Positions 1-6,168 of a stretch of DNA of 6,748 bases are shown here, piece after piece (positions within the stretch are counted from its first letter, which is position 1; every line of letters begins with the position of its first letter). Location: assembly GCA_002390025.1 (NCBI GenBank), contig DGRU01000123.1, positions 1-6,748 on the forward strand. Reading direction: 5' to 3'. The notes under the pieces are model-generated. The model saw only the letters and a list, made by a program, of their open reading frames with translations, ran no database searches and was not told where the DNA came from. The DNA is from Lachnospiraceae bacterium UBA4380. GTDB taxonomy: Bacteria; Bacillota; Clostridia; Lachnospirales; Lachnospiraceae. The position numbers were made by a program, and so were the translations under genes.

Positions 1-955
1 CCTCGGTCTCCCCGGGGAAGCCCACGATGATGTCCGTCGTCAGGGCCGGCCGGTCGAAGGCCTCCCGCAGAAGACCCACACAGGCGGCAAAGCCCGCCGT
101 GTCATAGCGGCGGTTCATCCTGCGCAGCACGCTGTCGCAGCCGCTCTGCAGGGACAGGTGAAAGTGCGGGCAAAGCTTCGGCAGCTTTCTGATGACCTCG
201 ACAAAGTCCGGGGTGATGATCCCGGGCTCGAGGGAGCTTAAGCGGATGCGCTCGATCCCGGGGACCTCGCAGGCGCGCTCCAGGAGCTGCGCGAGGCCGG
301 TACCGGTGTCCCTGCCGTAGGAGCTGACATGAATGCCGGTCAGCACGATCTCTTTCGCGCCGGATGCGGCCAGCGCGCCGATCTCCCGCAGGATCTCCTC
401 CTCCCCGCGGCTGCGCACCCTGCCCCTGGCGTAGGGGATGATGCAGTAGCTGCAGAACTGGTTGCAGCCGTCCTGAATCTTGATATAGGCACGGGTGTGT
501 CCGGGGCTTGTCAGATGCATCTCCTCGAAGGAAGGAGCGCAGGTAAGGTCCTCCCGGAAGGACGGCTTCGGCCCCGATTTTCCGGCGGCTTCTTTCAGGC
601 CCTCCCTCTTCTCCAGGAAGTCTCTGAGGATCTGTCCGATCTGCGTCTTTTTGTTGTTGCCGATCACCAGATCGATGGCATCATCCGCCTCCACCCGGGC
701 AGGATCTGTTTCCACATAACAGCCGACTGCGATCACGACGGACTGCGGGTTCTGTTTTTTCGCCCGGTGCAGCATCTGACGGCTCTTTCGGTCCGCGATG
801 TTGGTCACAGTGCAAGTGTTGACCACGTAGATATCCGCTTCCTCCTGGAAGGAAACTTCTGCAAACCCCTCGTCCCGCAGGATCTGGCGCATGATATCGA
901 GTTCATAGCTGTTGACTTTACAGCCGAGATTGTGAAAAGCGACTCTCTTCTCCAA
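1..955 (-). CDS. mtaB: tRNA t6A37 methylthiotransferase MtaB (3' end outside window)
   Basis: Radical-SAM enzyme that adds a methylthio group to C2 of N6-threonylcarbamoyladenosine at tRNA position 37, giving ms2t6A. The 318 visible residues cover the N-terminal methylthiotransferase domain (about 1-115), with the three auxiliary-cluster cysteines C12 (NLGCKVNSYE), C48 (VNTCTVTN) and C79 (AVGCY), and most of the radical-SAM core with its CxxxCxxC motif at C164, C168 and C171 (DGCNQFCSYC). The rest of the core and the usual C-terminal TRAM domain lie beyond position 1. The start is a TTG at 955-953: the frame is open back to a TAG at 1015-1013, but no ATG or GTG precedes the conserved N-terminus, and a GGAG lies 8 nt upstream. 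The NLGCKVNSYE opening separates MtaB from MiaB and RimO. It is divergent from the HPr-like gene. A TAAAAT-like -10 lies at 1004-999 on this strand, but I found no convincing -35. Confidence 0.95.
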   Translation of the reverse strand, partial: MEKRVAFHNLGCKVNSYELDIMRQILRDEGFAEVSFQEEADIYVVNTCTVTNIADRKSRQMLHRAKKQNPQSVVIAVGCYVETDPARVEADDAIDLVIGNNKKTQIGQILRDFLEKREGLKEAAGKSGPKPSFREDLTCAPSFEEMHLTSPGHTRAYIKIQDGCNQFCSYCIIPYARGRVRSRGEEEILREIGALAASGAKEIVLTGIHVSSYGRDTGTGLAQLLERACEVPGIERIRLSSLEPGIITPDFVEVIRKLPKLCPHFHLSLQSGCDSVLRRMNRRYDTAGFAACVGLLREAFDRPALTTDIIVGFPGETE

Positions 956-979
956 ATGTTTCTCTCCAGTTTTTTCCCA

Positions 980-1008
980 TTGACTTTTATCAAGACAGAT
1001 TTTATATT
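980..1008 (+). promoter_or_regulatory. Sigma-A-type promoter for the HPr-like gene
   Basis: TTGACT (980-985) and TATATT (1003-1008) are separated by exactly 17 bp. Each hexamer matches the vegetative consensus at 5 of 6 positions. Transcription would start near 1015, giving a leader of about 130 nt before the HPr-like start at 1146. The element sits only 25 bp upstream of the mtaB start codon and is oriented away from it, inside the mtaB leader. A second TTGACT at 1007-1012 has no matching -10. Assigned from sequence alone. Confidence 0.7.
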
Positions 1009-1050
1009 GACTCTATGGAAACGGCATGTCCAAAGAAAGGATGACCTTCC

Positions 1051-1123
1051 GCGCAGACAGGATCTGTCAGAAGATCCGCGCACACCGTTAGATTAAGATA
1101 TCCTCGAAAAGGTGCTCTGCACC
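1051..1123 (+). promoter_or_regulatory. Structured 5' leader of the HPr-like mRNA
   Basis: Two inverted repeats lie between the predicted transcription start and the ribosome binding site. The first pairs GGATCT (1060-1065) with AGATCC (1072-1077) around a 6-nt loop, and flanking GCGC blocks (1051-1054 and 1078-1081) can extend it across a 5-nt bulge. The second is a small hairpin, GGTGC-TCT-GCACC (1111-1123), ending 8 nt before the AGAAGG ribosome binding site (1132-1137). They could influence translation or mRNA stability. I do not recognise a riboswitch family, and neither stem is followed by a T-tract. Confidence 0.3.
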
Positions 1124-1145
1124 GGAAAGGAAGAAGGTAAGAATT

Positions 1146-1379
1146 ATGAAAACAGTATCTATTTCTCTGAATTCCATTGACAAGGTCAAATCTTTTGTAA
1201 ATGACCTCACCAAATTTGATGATGACTTCGATCTCGTCTCCGGACGTTATGTCATTGACGCAAAATCGATCATGGGCATTTTCTCTCTGGATCTGTCCCG
1301 TCCGATCGACCTCAATATCCATGCGACAGAGAACCTGGATCAGATCCTCAAGGTCCTCGATCCCTACATCATCAAATAA
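1146..1379 (+). CDS. HPr-like small protein lacking the phosphocarrier histidine
   Basis: A 77-residue protein about the size of HPr (85-88 residues). The best-matching part is DAKSIMGIFSLDL (38-50), which corresponds to the KSIMGVMSL segment of HPr around the regulatory serine (Ser46 in Bacillus); here that residue is Ser41. TKFDDDFDL (22-30) matches the preceding strand. The N-terminal active-site segment, GIHARPA in HPr, is not present: an ungapped alignment by eye puts Ser10 where the phosphorylated His15 should be, and the conserved Arg17 and Pro18 are also absent. It therefore should not relay phosphate in the PTS. A role like that of Crh, the His-less HPr paralogue of Bacillus that acts through Ser46 phosphorylation by HPr kinase and CcpA binding, is a plausible inference. 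The ATG is preceded by AGAAGG at 8-nt spacing. It has its own promoter and terminator, so it is monocistronic. Confidence 0.85.
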   Translation: MKTVSISLNSIDKVKSFVNDLTKFDDDFDLVSGRYVIDAKSIMGIFSLDLSRPIDLNIHATENLDQILKVLDPYIIK

Positions 1380-1396
1380 TTCTATTTCAAAAATTG

Positions 1397-1432
1397 CGCG
1401 TGTACCGGCAGGACCGGTACACGCGTTTTTTT
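1397..1432 (+). terminator. Rho-independent terminator of the HPr-like gene, probably bidirectional
   Basis: A perfect 12-bp G+C-rich stem (1397-1408 with 1414-1425) with a 5-nt loop CAGGA is followed on the plus strand by seven T residues (1426-1432). It starts 17 bp after the HPr-like stop codon. On the minus strand the same hairpin is followed, after CAA, by TTTTT, so it could also stop transcripts coming out of thiI, the convergent neighbour. No other good terminator follows thiI. Confidence 0.92.
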
Positions 1433-1478
1433 ATTCTTCTCAAAACTTCTGAATGCCGGCCCCGGGACTTCAGCCGCG

Positions 1479-1507
1479 AAGCAGGCAGGCAAAAAAGAGG
1501 CCTGCTT
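1479..1507. other. Inverted repeat in the thiI/HPr convergent spacer
   Basis: AAGCAGGC (1479-1486) is complementary to GCCTGCTT (1500-1507). A second, overlapping GCAGGC (1485-1490) offers an alternative pairing. On the minus strand the six-T run lies in the loop rather than after the stem, so this is not a canonical thiI terminator. It may protect the thiI mRNA 3' end or assist the hairpin at 1397-1425. Confidence 0.3.
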
Positions 1508-1541
1508 TACCGGGCAGAAAACCGCAGGCGGATCCCGGCGG

Positions 1542-2759
1542 TCATTCCTGAGGACGATAGGTGCTGACATTGATGATCTCGTCGGTCTCGATCGCCCGCT
1601 CGACCATCTCATCGATCTTCTCATCGAGATAATGCTCGTGTTTGCGTATCACATCTGCCTTGGGCTTGGTCACAGGGTGTTTTGCCACGAAGATGGTGCA
1701 GCAGTCCTCGTAGGGAAGAATGGAGGTCTCGTAGGTTCCGATCTTTTTGGACACCTGGACGATCTCCTCCTTGTCAAAACCGATCAGAGGCCGGAACACC
1801 GGCAGGGTGCAGACTTCATTAGTGACAGCCAGAGCGGAAAGGGTCTGGGATGCGACCTGTCCGATACTCTCTCCGGTGATGAGTCCCAGACACTCGTTTT
1901 CCTTTGCCAGGCGCTCGGCGATCCGCATCATATAGCGGCGCATGATGATGGTCAGTTCATCGTGCGGGCACTTCTCATAGATGTAGAGCTGGATCTCGGT
2001 AAAATTAATATTGTGCAGACGGATAGGGCCCGTGTAGACGGAAATCTCGCGCGCCAGATCAACGACCTTCTGCAGGGCGCGCTCGCTGGTATAGGGCGGT
2101 GCATTGAAATAGACCGCATCGATCCGGACGCCTCTCTTGGCCACCATGTAGCCCGCGACGGGTGAATCAATTCCGCCGGAGAGGAGCAGCATGCATTTGC
2201 CGCCGACACCGACGGGAAGACCGCCGGGACCGGGGATGACCTGCGAATAGAGGTAGATCTTTTCACGCACTTCAATGCTGAAAGTGATCTCGGGCTTGTG
2301 CACGTCGACGCTCAAATTGGGGCAGGCCTCGAGGACAGCGTGACCGACTTCGGCGTTGATCTCGAGGGAATCCCTGGGATATTCCTTGTTCATGCGTCTG
2401 GTGCGCACCTTGAAGGTGTGGGCCGTCTCAGCCGTGCCGCCGTCCGGGTATTCGGACTTCATGAATTCTGCGGCAGTCTCACAGAGCCTGTCGAGGGGCA
2501 TGAGGTCATACTCGGCGACCGGGCAGATGCCCCAGATTCCGAATACATGGGAGAGAGCCTCCGTAACTTCCTCAAAATCGTAGTCACTTGCCGCCTCAAC
2601 GAAAACACGTCCGTAGGTTCGGATCACGTTGAAGCGTCCCTCACAGGGACGGAGGGCGATCCGGATCTGACGGACCAGTGCCTCCTCGAAGATGTGGCGG
2701 TTTTTCCCCTTGATGCCGATTTCGGCGTATTTGATCAGAAAAGCGTCGTATTTATTCAT
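1542..2759 (-). CDS. thiI: tRNA 4-thiouridine synthase ThiI (short form, no rhodanese domain)
   Basis: A 405-residue ATP-dependent sulfurtransferase that adenylates U8 of tRNA and replaces its oxygen with sulfur to make 4-thiouridine; ThiI can also feed sulfur to thiamine thiazole synthesis. The order is an N-terminal ferredoxin-like region (about 1-60), a THUMP RNA-binding domain (about 60-165) and a PP-loop pyrophosphatase domain with SGGIDS at 194-199, GESIGQVASQT at 297-307 and PYEDCC at 349-354. It ends soon afterwards, as in Bacillus-type ThiI, without the C-terminal rhodanese domain and persulfide cysteine of the E. coli enzyme. The desulfurase directly upstream therefore probably donates sulfur to it. 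The frame is open 42 codons further upstream to 2885, but family N-termini begin at MNKYDAFLIKYAEIGIKGKN, and AGAGGA lies 7 nt before that ATG (2759), so I chose this start. Confidence 0.96.
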   Translation of the reverse strand: MNKYDAFLIKYAEIGIKGKNRHIFEEALVRQIRIALRPCEGRFNVIRTYGRVFVEAASDYDFEEVTEALSHVFGIWGICPVAEYDLMPLDRLCETAAEFMKSEYPDGGTAETAHTFKVRTRRMNKEYPRDSLEINAEVGHAVLEACPNLSVDVHKPEITFSIEVREKIYLYSQVIPGPGGLPVGVGGKCMLLLSGGIDSPVAGYMVAKRGVRIDAVYFNAPPYTSERALQKVVDLAREISVYTGPIRLHNINFTEIQLYIYEKCPHDELTIIMRRYMMRIAERLAKENECLGLITGESIGQVASQTLSALAVTNEVCTLPVFRPLIGFDKEEIVQVSKKIGTYETSILPYEDCCTIFVAKHPVTKPKADVIRKHEHYLDEKIDEMVERAIETDEIINVSTYRPQE

Positions 2760-2828
2760 ATCAGAGTCCTCTTTTATTCTTGTGGTCATGGGCAGGTGTC
2801 CGCAGCGCAGACTTGTTTGTCGGAAACT

Positions 2829-2847
2829 GGGCGCGGCTCCGCGTCCC
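2829..2847 (-). other. G+C-rich hairpin between the desulfurase gene and thiI
   Basis: In the 150-bp spacer, GGG-CGCG pairs with CGCG-CCC around a 4-nt loop with one bulged base. It has no T-tract on either strand, so it is not an intrinsic terminator. It could be an mRNA-stability element between two co-transcribed genes. I see no promoter in the rest of the spacer (2760-2909), which favours co-transcription of thiI with the desulfurase gene. Confidence 0.25.
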
Positions 2848-2909
2848 GCCTTCACAGGCATGTGCGATTTCATATCCGCCTGCAACTGCCGCAGCCTCGA
2901 GGGGCATCA

Positions 2910-4076
2910 TTATTTTCTCACAAATCTCCTCAGGAAGGGGACGAGTTCCGCGATGGCATCTGCCGCGGCATCCATCTCCTCCATGGTATTCATGACGGAG
3001 AGACTGACACGGATGGAATTCTCCATCTCCTTTTGAGGAACGCCGATGGCCATGAGGGTCTCGGAGGGACGGGGATGATTGGAGGAGCAGGCACTGCCGG
3101 CGGACACGTAGATTCCCCGGTCCTCCAGTGCATGGAGCAGAACCTCCGCGCGGACGCCGCGGACACGGACGCTCAGAATATGGGGTGCCGCGGTCTCATC
3201 AGTCCTTCCGTTAAAAACAATATCCGGGACAGTGCTCAGGCGCTCGATCAGGCGGTTTTTCATGGCAAACAGCTTTTCGCGGTCCGCATCCAGGTCCTTG
3301 TAGAGCATCTGTGCCGCCAGTGCCATACCCGCGATGCCGGGAACATTTTCGGTGCCGGACCTAAGGCCCCCCTGCTGTCCGCCGCCGTGCATAAGGGGCA
3401 CCAGGCGCACGCCGTCCGCAATATAGAGAAATCCGGTTCCCTTGGGGCCGTGGATCTTGTGGCCGCTGACAGACAGGAGGTCGATGTTCATCCTCTTCGG
3501 GTAGATCTGCGCTTTGCCAAAGCCCTGAACGGCATCGACATGGAAAAGAAGGCCGGGATTTGCAGCCTTGACGGCTCTTCCGATCTCCTCGACAGGCTCC
3601 ACTGCGCCGATGATGTTGTTGGTGTGCATGACGGAAACCAGGATCGTGTCCGGGCGGACGGCTGCGGCCGCCTCTTCGGGTGATACCAGGCCGTCATTGT
3701 CAACCCCCAGCCTGGTGACTTCGAAGCCCTGAGACTCCAGATATTTCATGGCTTCCAGCACAGCAGGGTGCTCGATCTGTGTCGTGATCAGGTGCTTTCC
3801 CTTCCTCTGCATGGCCATGGCGGCGCCGATGATCGCCAGATTGTCCGACTCGGTCCCGCAGGAAGTGAAACAGATATTTTTTTCCTTTACCTTCAGGATT
3901 CCGGCCAGGGTCTTCCTGGCCTGGGAAATGCGCCGCTCGGCAGTGACGCCGCGGTGGTGCATGGCAGACGGATTGCCGTAATCCTCCAGAAAAAGTTCAT
4001 TCATCAGCGCGGCAGCCTCCGGAAAGCACCGGGTCGTCGCGGAATTGTCGAGATAGATGTCTCTTTTTTCAACCAT
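2910..4076 (-). CDS. Class I cysteine desulfurase (IscS/NifS family), likely ThiI sulfur donor
   Basis: A 388-residue PLP enzyme that takes sulfur from L-cysteine, leaving alanine and a persulfide on its own cysteine. Visible hallmarks are YLDNSATT near the N-terminus (8-15), H103 in the PLP-stacking IEHPA segment, HVDAVQ with D181, the PLP lysine K207 in SVSGHK, RSGTEN (239-244), and catalytic C330 in SAGSACSSN, the long loop typical of class I. The NNEIG motif common in relatives reads NNIIG (153-157), an uncommon substitution. The next gene on the same strand is a rhodanese-less ThiI, the same arrangement as Bacillus nifZ-thiI, so its main job is probably to supply sulfur for tRNA 4-thiouridine; a role in Fe-S cluster assembly cannot be excluded. 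The ATG is fixed by the conserved start, but the ribosome binding site is weak (GAGAACGG region). The symbol is left open because nifS, iscS and nifZ cannot be told apart from sequence alone. Confidence 0.93.
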   Translation of the reverse strand: MVEKRDIYLDNSATTRCFPEAAALMNELFLEDYGNPSAMHHRGVTAERRISQARKTLAGILKVKEKNICFTSCGTESDNLAIIGAAMAMQRKGKHLITTQIEHPAVLEAMKYLESQGFEVTRLGVDNDGLVSPEEAAAAVRPDTILVSVMHTNNIIGAVEPVEEIGRAVKAANPGLLFHVDAVQGFGKAQIYPKRMNIDLLSVSGHKIHGPKGTGFLYIADGVRLVPLMHGGGQQGGLRSGTENVPGIAGMALAAQMLYKDLDADREKLFAMKNRLIERLSTVPDIVFNGRTDETAAPHILSVRVRGVRAEVLLHALEDRGIYVSAGSACSSNHPRPSETLMAIGVPQKEMENSIRVSLSVMNTMEEMDAAADAIAELVPFLRRFVRK

Positions 4077-4239
4077 AAATCCGTTCTCGTTTCTATGACT
4101 TGCGGGAAGTGTCCCGTATTTCTTCTCTCAGATGCGGGATCAGTCCTCTGTGATCCGCCCTCCTGCAGAGCAGTCCTGTCTGTGCTCCTGCCATGCCCCC
4201 TGCAATCCCGGGGCTTACCGGAAGCAGTGCGCAGCAGGG

Positions 4240-4321
4240 CCAGTCCGGTTCGAAGCGGCAGTCAGTCCGATCAGCGATAGTCAGTCCGGTCAGCGATAAT
4301 CAGTCCAGTTCAAAGCGGTAG
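4240..4321 (-). repeat. Degenerate tandem repeat of the rsmE 3' end (four units)
   Basis: Four head-to-tail units, read on the minus strand: 4321-4300 (22 nt, the last codons and stop of rsmE), 4299-4281 (TTATCGCTGACCGGACTGA), 4280-4262 (CTATCGCTGATCGGACTGA) and 4261-4240 (22 nt). The two middle units match at 17 of 19 positions. The outer two match at 17 of the 21 nt spanning the rsmE codons for YRFELD-stop. Because 22+19+19 is a multiple of three, the fourth unit is in the rsmE frame and reads CRFEPDW in place of YRFELD-stop. The remaining spacer to the desulfurase start (4239-4077) shows only a small CGGGA-CACT-TCCCG hairpin (4116-4103) and no promoter I can support. Confidence 0.75.
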
Positions 4322-5055
4322 ATCAGAAAAGCGAGGAAAGCCAGCCCTGCGGTCTCCGTGCGCAGGATGCGCCGGCCCAGGGAGATGGTCTTTGCACCTG
4401 CCGCAAGCGCCTCCTCGATCTCGGATTCTTCAAAGCCGCCCTCGGGACCCACAAAGACAGCAGCGGTCTGACCGGGGCGGAGCGATTCCAGCAGTGAGCG
4501 GGTCCCGTTTCCCGCCTCACCCGCCATGGCCTCGTAGGGCACCAGGACCAGGTCCGCCGCGGAGGCGGCGTACCGGAGCGCCTCCCCGTAGGTCAGAATG
4601 TCGTACACCTGGGGGATCATGGCCCTCTTGCTCTGCTTTGCCGCCGCTTCGGCAATGGACTGCCAGCGGCTGACCCGCTTGCGGCGCTTGTCGCCCGTGA
4701 GCTTTACGATGCTGCGGCGCATTTCTACCGGGACGATCTCCGTGACCCCCATCTCCACCGTTTTCTGAACGATAAAATCCATTTTGTCGGCCTTGGGCAG
4801 TCCCTGAAAGAGGATCACCCTGGCCGCAAGCTCTGTCTCCGACTCTTTGACAGACAGCATGCGGCAGTTGACACTGTTTTCAGAAAAAGAAACAATCTCA
4901 AAGACATACTCGCTGCTGCTCTCATCAGTGCCGCGGACCGACAGCTTCTCGCCGGGATGCATCCGCAGAACGTTTTTTATATGATTATAGTCCTCTCCGC
5001 AAATGGTGAGCATGCCGTCCTGCATGGCGGAAAGATCCGCGAAAACCTGTGTCAT
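4300..5055 (-). CDS. rsmE: 16S rRNA (uracil1498-N3)-methyltransferase RsmE
   Basis: A 251-residue SPOUT-class methyltransferase that uses SAM to methylate N3 of U1498 in 16S rRNA, near the decoding site of the 30S subunit. The N-terminal PUA-like domain (about 1-70) includes HIKNVLR (25-31). The SPOUT domain follows, with LPKADKMDFIVQKTVEMGV (87-104), RW and AAAKQSKR (130-144), FVGPEGGF (201-208) and the C-terminal knot motif LGRRILRTETA (226-236) that binds SAM. Length is normal for the family. The ATG lies 21 bp after the prmA stop and has AGGAG at about 7-nt spacing, so prmA and rsmE are almost certainly co-transcribed. The stop codon lies inside the first unit of a tandem repeat, and the frame beyond it stays open for 68 codons to a TAG at 4095-4093. 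I treat that extension as non-coding, because the protein is already complete at family length. Confidence 0.96.
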   Translation of the reverse strand: MTQVFADLSAMQDGMLTICGEDYNHIKNVLRMHPGEKLSVRGTDESSSEYVFEIVSFSENSVNCRMLSVKESETELAARVILFQGLPKADKMDFIVQKTVEMGVTEIVPVEMRRSIVKLTGDKRRKRVSRWQSIAEAAAKQSKRAMIPQVYDILTYGEALRYAASAADLVLVPYEAMAGEAGNGTRSLLESLRPGQTAAVFVGPEGGFEESEIEEALAAGAKTISLGRRILRTETAGLAFLAFLIYRFELD

Positions 5056-5076
5056 GCCTTTACTCCTGTCATCCTG

Positions 5077-6099
5077 TCACATCTGCTGCGGCAGGGGGGC
5101 CTTGCGGCCGACCACGCAGCACCACTCACCCTGCTCGGTAACACTCACGATCTCGAGGCCCTCCCGCAGCATGGCATCTTTGACGCTCTGCGCACGCTCG
5201 ATGAGAATACCGGAAGTGATGTAGACGCCGCCGGGCTTCAGGCACTTGACTGCCTGGGGGGTGAGGGGCACAAGAACGTCGGGCAGGATATTGGCCAGCA
5301 CAACGTCATAGCGCTCCTGCCCCACCTTTTCCTGTACGGCGGGATCATCGATCAGATTGCCCAGCATGACCTCAAAAAGGGCAGGGTCGACATCGTTTGC
5401 CTTGCAGTTATCTTCGATGGCGGGGATGGCACAGGGGTCGAGGTCCGTACCGACCGCGCCGCGGATTCCGAGCTTGAGGGCCAGAAGGGCCAGAATGCCG
5501 CTGCCGGTCCCTACATCCAGGAGGAAAGTGTCTCGGTCGATGTATTTTTGAAGCTGGCGGATACAGAGCTGGGTCGTCTCGTGCATACCGGTCCCGAAGG
5601 CTGTGCCGGGATCGATGTGGAAAACGAGGCGGGCTCTCTTCTCCTGTCCGTTCTCCATGACCGGCTCAGGGGTCTCCCAGGAGGGGATCACGAGGATATC
5701 ATCGATCCAGAACTGATGAAAATACTGTTTCCAGTTGTTGATCCAGTCGATATCCTCTGTCTCGTCGATGGTCACAGTGCCTTCGCCCAGGTCTGTGAAG
5801 GCGCGGATCTCCTCGATCTTGGCCAGGATCTTTTCCCGGACTTCCTCGGGCGTACACTGCTCGTCATCCACGATGAGGTGTCCGTCCTCTGTCTCTTCCA
5901 GGAAGAAATTCAGTACAGCCGTCCCGTCATCGGCAGGTCCCTCGGGAAGGATGTCCACAAACATCTGCTCCTTTTCGGAGGCCGTCAGCGGCACATTGTC
6001 CTCAATCTGGGCGCCGTAAAGCCCGATATCCTCCATAAAACTGATCAGTATATCCTCTGCGTCCGTCTTCGTGCGGACTCTGAATCTCATCCATTTCAT
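5077..6099 (-). CDS. prmA: Ribosomal protein L11 methyltransferase PrmA
   Basis: A 340-residue SAM-dependent enzyme that trimethylates ribosomal protein L11 at its N-terminus and lysines. The N-terminal L11-recognition domain (about 1-110) starts MKWMRFRVRTKTDAEDIL. It is followed by DWINNWKQYF (118-127), the PrmA-type DPGTAFGTGMHETT (163-176), SAM motif I DVGTGSGI (195-202), the acidic residue of motif II at D219, and VLANIL (267-272). It is somewhat longer than many homologues (about 290-320), mainly through an acidic stretch in the N-terminal half. The frame is open up to 6222, but those codons run through a terminator hairpin. I chose the ATG at 6099 because family N-termini begin there; an ATG three codons further on (6090) is a possible alternative. 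It leads an operon with rsmE and lies downstream of dnaJ, separated by a terminator. Confidence 0.95.
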   Translation of the reverse strand: MKWMRFRVRTKTDAEDILISFMEDIGLYGAQIEDNVPLTASEKEQMFVDILPEGPADDGTAVLNFFLEETEDGHLIVDDEQCTPEEVREKILAKIEEIRAFTDLGEGTVTIDETEDIDWINNWKQYFHQFWIDDILVIPSWETPEPVMENGQEKRARLVFHIDPGTAFGTGMHETTQLCIRQLQKYIDRDTFLLDVGTGSGILALLALKLGIRGAVGTDLDPCAIPAIEDNCKANDVDPALFEVMLGNLIDDPAVQEKVGQERYDVVLANILPDVLVPLTPQAVKCLKPGGVYITSGILIERAQSVKDAMLREGLEIVSVTEQGEWCCVVGRKAPLPQQM

Positions 6100-6110
6100 C
6101 CTGCAGCTCA

Positions 6111-6117
6111 TCCTCCT
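6111..6117 (-). promoter_or_regulatory. Ribosome binding site of prmA with long spacing
   Basis: The perfect AGGAGGA at 6117-6111 is the only strong Shine-Dalgarno site before prmA. It stands 12 nt (from its last G) ahead of the ATG at 6099, longer than the usual 5-9 nt. An in-frame ATG also begins at its last base (6111), too close to be used. None of the in-frame codons at normal spacing (AGC, TGC, AGG) can start translation. This supports 6099 but leaves 6090 possible. Confidence 0.6.
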
Positions 6118-6144
6118 GTCTGTCAGGCAGCATATGCGTGTAAA

Positions 6145-6150
6145 AATATA
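6145..6150 (-). promoter_or_regulatory. Possible -10 element for the prmA-rsmE operon
   Basis: TATATT on the minus strand (6150-6145) lies in an A/T-rich stretch just after the dnaJ terminator and would start transcripts about 39 nt before the prmA ATG. The hexamer 17 bp upstream is CTTTTC, a poor -35, and there is no extended -10. Some promoter is expected here because a terminator separates dnaJ from prmA, but this one is only a candidate. Confidence 0.25.
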
Positions 6151-6168
6151 AGTTGATAAAATAACACG

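Noticed and set aside
329..1096. A 255-codon open frame on the plus strand, antisense to mtaB
   Set aside because: The opposite strand encodes MtaB with all its cluster cysteines in place. The antisense translation resembles nothing I know and overlaps the predicted HPr-like promoter.
2829..2847. An intrinsic terminator between the desulfurase gene and thiI
   Set aside because: The hairpin is short and bulged, and no T-tract follows it on either strand.
2760..2885. A 42-residue N-terminal extension of ThiI
   Set aside because: The extension reads through a G+C-rich hairpin and does not resemble a ThiI N-terminus. A good ribosome binding site precedes the ATG at 2759.
2298..3683. A 461-codon open frame on the plus strand, antisense to thiI and the desulfurase gene
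   Set aside because: It lies opposite two clearly conserved genes and the spacer between them, its translation has no recognisable domain, and long antisense frames are expected opposite G+C-rich coding sequence.
4095..4299. A separate small gene in the open frame after the rsmE stop
   Set aside because: I see no start codon with a ribosome binding site, the only internal ATG lies deep in the frame, and the translation resembles nothing recognisable. It is kept only as a readthrough possibility in the repeat finding.
4240..4321. A CRISPR-like array
   Set aside because: The units are directly adjacent with no unique spacers and unequal lengths, so this is a degenerate tandem repeat.
4957..6156. 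A 399-codon open frame on the plus strand, antisense to prmA
   Set aside because: It covers almost exactly the complement of prmA and the start of rsmE and has no recognisable motif. It is a composition effect.
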